This document shows, one piece after another, positions 12,166 through 14,771 of a DNA stretch of 14,771 nucleotides; positions within the stretch are counted from its first letter, which is position 1; the number at the start of each line of letters is the position of its first letter. The position numbers and the translations under genes were made by a program. Origin of the DNA: Candidatus Alistipes excrementipullorum (GTDB lineage: Bacteria > Bacteroidota > Bacteroidia > Bacteroidales > Rikenellaceae). The notes beneath the pieces were generated by a model. That model searched no databases, was not told where the DNA came from, and saw only the letters and a program-made list of their open reading frames with translations. Location of the stretch: the NCBI GenBank assembly GCA_019113665.1, contig DXGW01000165.1, positions 1 to 14,771 of the forward strand. The letters run 5' to 3'.

Positions 12166-13212
12166 ATGTTCCACCGTATTCTGCGCACGATAGATTACCT
12201 TTTCGGCCCCGAGAAGGCACAGTCGATCGTACTGCAGGTCCTCCATGCGATCGGCTACATACCGGCCGGCAGATGGTTGCTGCACAAGATCTACGCCGTC
12301 GAGCACCCGTCGCTCGAAAGGGAGGTCTTCGGCATGCGTTTCAGCAACCCCATAGGCCTTGCCGCGGGATACGACCGCAACGCCTACGCATTCCGCGAAC
12401 TGTCGTCACTGGGATTCGGCTTCGTCGAGGTGGGGACCATAACCCCGCGCGCACAGATGGGCAATCCCCGTCCGCGCATATTCAGGCTTGACCGCGACCG
12501 TGCGATCTTCCACCGTACGGGCATGGCCAACCGCGGCCTCGAGAAGGCCATGTCACGCCTGCGCCGCCCTCATGAAGGGACGATCGTCGGCTGCAACATA
12601 GGCTGCAACGCCATAACCCCGGCCGAAAGCCAGGCTTCGGACTACCTGAAGGTATTCCGCAACCTCTACCAGTATGTCGACTATTTCACGGTAAACATAA
12701 GCTGCAACCCGGCATTCAAGAACCACTCATGCACGGCCGGCGAGCGCATATGCGAGATTCTTGCCCAGATGTTCGAGTTCCGGCGCGGGCAGAACCAGTA
12801 CCGTCCGATACTGCTGAAGATATCCCCGGACCTCACTGACAGCGAAGTCGACGAAGTTACCGACATAATGCTCTCGTCGCAACTCGACGGTATCGTGGCG
12901 ACCGACTCGACCGCCTCGCGCGACGGTGTGCCGTCACTGCCCGATTCGCTCGGCAAGTCGAGTATCGGCACGGTCAGCGGCGCCCCGCTCACACGGCGTT
13001 CCATCGAGATCGTCGCCCGCATCTACGAACGTTCGAAAGGGGCATACCCCATCATAGGTGTCGGAGGACTCATGACCCCGGCCGACGTACAGGCCATGCT
13101 CAACGCCGGCGCAACGCTGGTACAACTTTATACGGGATTCGTGTACGAAGGCGTCAAACTCGTAAGGGAGTCGTGCCGTGCACTTATCCGCGAAGAAGCG
13201 AATCTCCAATAA
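12166..13212 (+). CDS. pyrD: dihydroorotate dehydrogenase-like flavoprotein (class 2 type), divergent orotate site
   Basis: A 348-residue protein with class 2 (membrane-associated, quinone-linked) architecture: N-terminal helical extension 1-50, then an FMN-binding barrel with NPIGLAAGYD at 61-70, VEVGTITPRAQMGNPRPRIFRL at 87-108 (in part), LLKISPDL at 216-223, IIGVGG at 296-301 and LYTGF at 321-325. That supports family and FMN binding. Compared by eye with E. coli PyrD, most orotate-contacting positions differ: Lys66 is Arg 71, Asn111 is His 116, Phe115 is Met 120, Ser175 is Cys 180, Asn177 is Pro 182 (SCNP instead of SSPN) and Asn246 is Asp 247; Asn172 is kept (Asn 177). It may therefore act on another substrate. 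It has its own promoter and cinA follows after two bases. The family is secure, the pyrimidine-pathway role is not. Confidence 0.85.
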   Translation: MFHRILRTIDYLFGPEKAQSIVLQVLHAIGYIPAGRWLLHKIYAVEHPSLEREVFGMRFSNPIGLAAGYDRNAYAFRELSSLGFGFVEVGTITPRAQMGNPRPRIFRLDRDRAIFHRTGMANRGLEKAMSRLRRPHEGTIVGCNIGCNAITPAESQASDYLKVFRNLYQYVDYFTVNISCNPAFKNHSCTAGERICEILAQMFEFRRGQNQYRPILLKISPDLTDSEVDEVTDIMLSSQLDGIVATDSTASRDGVPSLPDSLGKSSIGTVSGAPLTRRSIEIVARIYERSKGAYPIIGVGGLMTPADVQAMLNAGATLVQLYTGFVYEGVKLVRESCRALIREEANLQ

Positions 13213-13214
13213 CC

Positions 13215-14489
13215 ATGAATGCAGAGATCATAACAATCGGCGACGAGATTCTGATAGGTCAGATCGTCGATACCAATGCCGCGTACATAGCGCAGCAGCT
13301 CAACGCGACAGGCATAGTCGTCAGCGAGCGCGCCTCGGTCGGTGACGATGCCGCACAGATCATGCGCAGCATAGAGCAGGCTCTCGGCCGCAGCAACATC
13401 GTCATCACCACCGGCGGGCTCGGCCCCACAAAGGACGACATAACCAAAACCACCCTTACGCGCATGTTCGGCAGCCGTCTGGTCAACGACCCGAAAGTCG
13501 AGGAGCACGTGCGCCGCATGCTGGCGCAGCGCGGCATAGAGTTCAACGAACTCAACCGCGGCCAGGCAATGGTTCCGGAGTGCTGCACGGTGCTGTTCAA
13601 TGCACACGGGACAGCCCCGGGCATGTGGTTCGAGCGTGACGGCAAGGTAGTCATATCGCTGCCGGGCGTCCCGTTCGAGATGCGGCACCTGATGGAGGAC
13701 GAGGTGCTGCCCAGACTCAAGTCGCGATTCTCGCTGCGTGCCGTAGTGCACCGCACGATGATCACGGCCGGCATTGCCGAATCGATGCTTGCGGCCCGCA
13801 TCGCGGCATGGGAGGAGGCGCTGCCGCCATACCTCAAGCTGGCATACCTGCCGTCACCCAATATCGTAAGACTGAGACTGTCGGCATACGAGGTCGAGGG
13901 CGAGGCCGTATCACAGGAGATCGAGCGACAGTTCGCAAAACTGTACGACATAATTCCCGACAACATCGTCGGCTACGAGAACGACACCGCACAGCACAAC
14001 CTGCACGAATTCCTGCGCGAACGCGGGCTGACCATAGCCGTGGCCGAGAGTTGTACGGGCGGCAGCATAGCCTCCAAGTTCACAGCCATGGCCGGGGCTT
14101 CTGCCTATTTTCTTTGCGGCGTGACGGCCTATTCGAACAGCGCCAAGCAGACCATTCTCGGCGTACGGCCCGAAACGATCGAGAGGTACGGTGCCGTCAG
14201 CGAACAGACGGCGCGCGAGATGGCCGAAGGAGTACGGCGCATATCGGGAGCCGACCTTGCCGTGGCAACCACGGGAATAGCCGGTCCGACAGGTGGTTCG
14301 GAGGAAAAACCGGTGGGAACGGTATGGTTTGCCGTTGCTGACGCCCGGGGTACGACGGCCATGATGCGCAACTCGGGCACGGACCGCGGGCAGATCATCG
14401 ACAGGGCGACGGCCTATGCCATCGAGATGCTCGCAAAACGTGCGGCCGCAATCGCGCCGCAGGCAAAGAAAACGGCCGAAGACAAATAA
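13215..14489 (+). CDS. cinA: CinA-family nicotinamide-nucleotide amidohydrolase (competence/damage-inducible protein CinA)
   Basis: A 424-residue two-domain enzyme, the usual full length. The N-terminal MoaB/MogA-like (COG1058) domain at 1-170 has ITIGDEILIGQIVDTN at 6-21, TTGGLGPTKDDITK at 65-78 and LPGVPFEM at 149-156; in related CinA proteins this part acts as an ADP-ribose pyrophosphatase. The C-terminal PncC domain (about 262-415) has AESCTGGSIAS at 277-287, with the catalytic Ser 279, and TTGIAGPTGG at 352-361; it deamidates NMN to nicotinate mononucleotide for NAD recycling. The open frame begins at 13173 inside the pyrD-like gene, but ATG 13215, two bases after that gene's stop, gives the conserved N-terminus. 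The link with competence comes from Gram-positive homologues and need not apply here. Confidence 0.94.
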   Translation: MNAEIITIGDEILIGQIVDTNAAYIAQQLNATGIVVSERASVGDDAAQIMRSIEQALGRSNIVITTGGLGPTKDDITKTTLTRMFGSRLVNDPKVEEHVRRMLAQRGIEFNELNRGQAMVPECCTVLFNAHGTAPGMWFERDGKVVISLPGVPFEMRHLMEDEVLPRLKSRFSLRAVVHRTMITAGIAESMLAARIAAWEEALPPYLKLAYLPSPNIVRLRLSAYEVEGEAVSQEIERQFAKLYDIIPDNIVGYENDTAQHNLHEFLRERGLTIAVAESCTGGSIASKFTAMAGASAYFLCGVTAYSNSAKQTILGVRPETIERYGAVSEQTAREMAEGVRRISGADLAVATTGIAGPTGGSEEKPVGTVWFAVADARGTTAMMRNSGTDRGQIIDRATAYAIEMLAKRAAAIAPQAKKTAEDK

Positions 14490-14503
14490 ATGGGCGCCAC
14501 GGA

Positions 14504-14533
14504 TTGCCAATTACAAATTTATTAGTATATTTG
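14504..14533 (+). promoter_or_regulatory. rpmB promoter
   Basis: TTG at 14504-14506, 19 bases, then TATATTTG at 14526-14533, in the 79-base gap after cinA. The expected transcript start is near 14540, leaving a short A-rich leader before ATG 14569. Confidence 0.7.
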
Positions 14534-14535
14534 CG

Positions 14536-14551
14536 TCCCCAAATGTGGGGA
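14536..14551 (+). promoter_or_regulatory. small hairpin in the rpmB leader
   Basis: TCCCCA (14536-14541), loop AATG, TGGGGA (14546-14551). No T-tract follows, so it is not a cinA terminator. It falls at or just after the predicted transcript start, so whether the left arm is in the mRNA is uncertain. Confidence 0.35.
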
Positions 14552-14568
14552 AAAGAAATTTTACAACA

Positions 14569-14771
14569 ATGAAAGTTTGCGAAATCACAGGTAAAACCGC
14601 CGTAGTGGGCAACAATGTTTCCCACTCGAACCACAAGACCAAGCGCAAGTTCAGCCCGAATCTGAAAACCAAGCGTTTCTGGTCTGAAGAGGAGGGTCGT
14701 TGGATTACGCTGAAGGTATCCACGTCCGGAATTAAAACCATTAACAAAAAGGGTCTCGCCGTTGCCTTGAA
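14569..14771 (+). CDS. rpmB: 50S ribosomal protein L28 (partial, runs off the window)
   Basis: The first 67 codons of L28 are present, starting MKVCEITGKTAVVGNNVSHS and continuing through KTKRKFSPNL near 23-32 and the typical INKKGL near 58-63. The Cys of KVCEITGK is kept, but no second Cys-X-X-Cys-type pair is visible in this part. L28 is a basic protein of the large subunit near the exit site; Bacteroidetes versions are about 80 residues, so roughly the last dozen or more are missing. In this phylum rpmB is usually followed by rpmG (L33). It has its own promoter and is probably not part of the cinA operon, though read-through is possible because no terminator separates them. Confidence 0.96.
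   Translation, partial: MKVCEITGKTAVVGNNVSHSNHKTKRKFSPNLKTKRFWSEEEGRWITLKVSTSGIKTINKKGLAVAL

Noticed and set aside
14536..14551. Terminator for cinA
   Set aside because: The stem is short and followed by AAAAG rather than a T-tract, and it lies downstream of the rpmB promoter.

Overview
The window looks like chromosomal DNA from a member of the Bacteroidetes, most likely an Alistipes-like (Rikenellaceae) gut commensal. The evidence is several copies of the Bacteroidetes promoter motif TAnnTTTG (some with a TTG/TTTG element 19-21 bases upstream), A-rich leaders without clear Shine-Dalgarno sequences, a head-GIN/PspC/PadR cluster, FKBP lipoproteins with FkpA-type N-terminal domains, and cinA followed by rpmB. 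The coding sequence is GC-rich yet uses ATA freely for isoleucine. The genus is inferred, not shown. No phage, insertion sequence, CRISPR array or recombination site is visible. No gap between genes reaches 300 bases; the largest are 7516-7719, which contains two regulatory signals for the tRNA, and 10885-11114, a divergent spacer.

Layout. (1) 76-3047, plus strand: a four-gene operon of short PspC-domain membrane protein, PadR-type regulator, secreted head-GIN (DUF2807) beta-solenoid protein and long PspC-domain membrane protein. The two PspC proteins share a homologous N-terminal region. This looks like a self-regulated envelope module. (2) 3171-5175, plus: pfkA (ATP-dependent phosphofructokinase) and a PfkB-family sugar/nucleoside kinase, closed by a terminator shared with the convergent glycosyltransferase. 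(3) 5215-6120, minus: a family 2 glycosyltransferase. (4) 6217-7515, plus: a secreted CE7/acetylxylan-esterase-like hydrolase with its own terminator. (5) 7720-7792: initiator tRNA-Met with a strong promoter and terminator. (6) 10884-7906, minus: a ureohydrolase (agmatinase family), then two FKBP-type peptidyl-prolyl isomerase lipoproteins; the second FKBP gene has its own promoter. (7) 11115-14771, plus: pdxB, a divergent pyrD-like gene, cinA, and the start of rpmB, which runs off the window.

Most of the window is housekeeping. The parts most worth a second look are the dihydroorotate-dehydrogenase-like protein, whose orotate-binding positions are nearly all substituted while its FMN-site motifs remain; the paralogous PspC pair bracketing PadR and a nine-rung SGAS solenoid; a charged helical insertion in one FKBP domain; and the degenerate active site of its neighbour. 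No clear new defence or mobile system is present.
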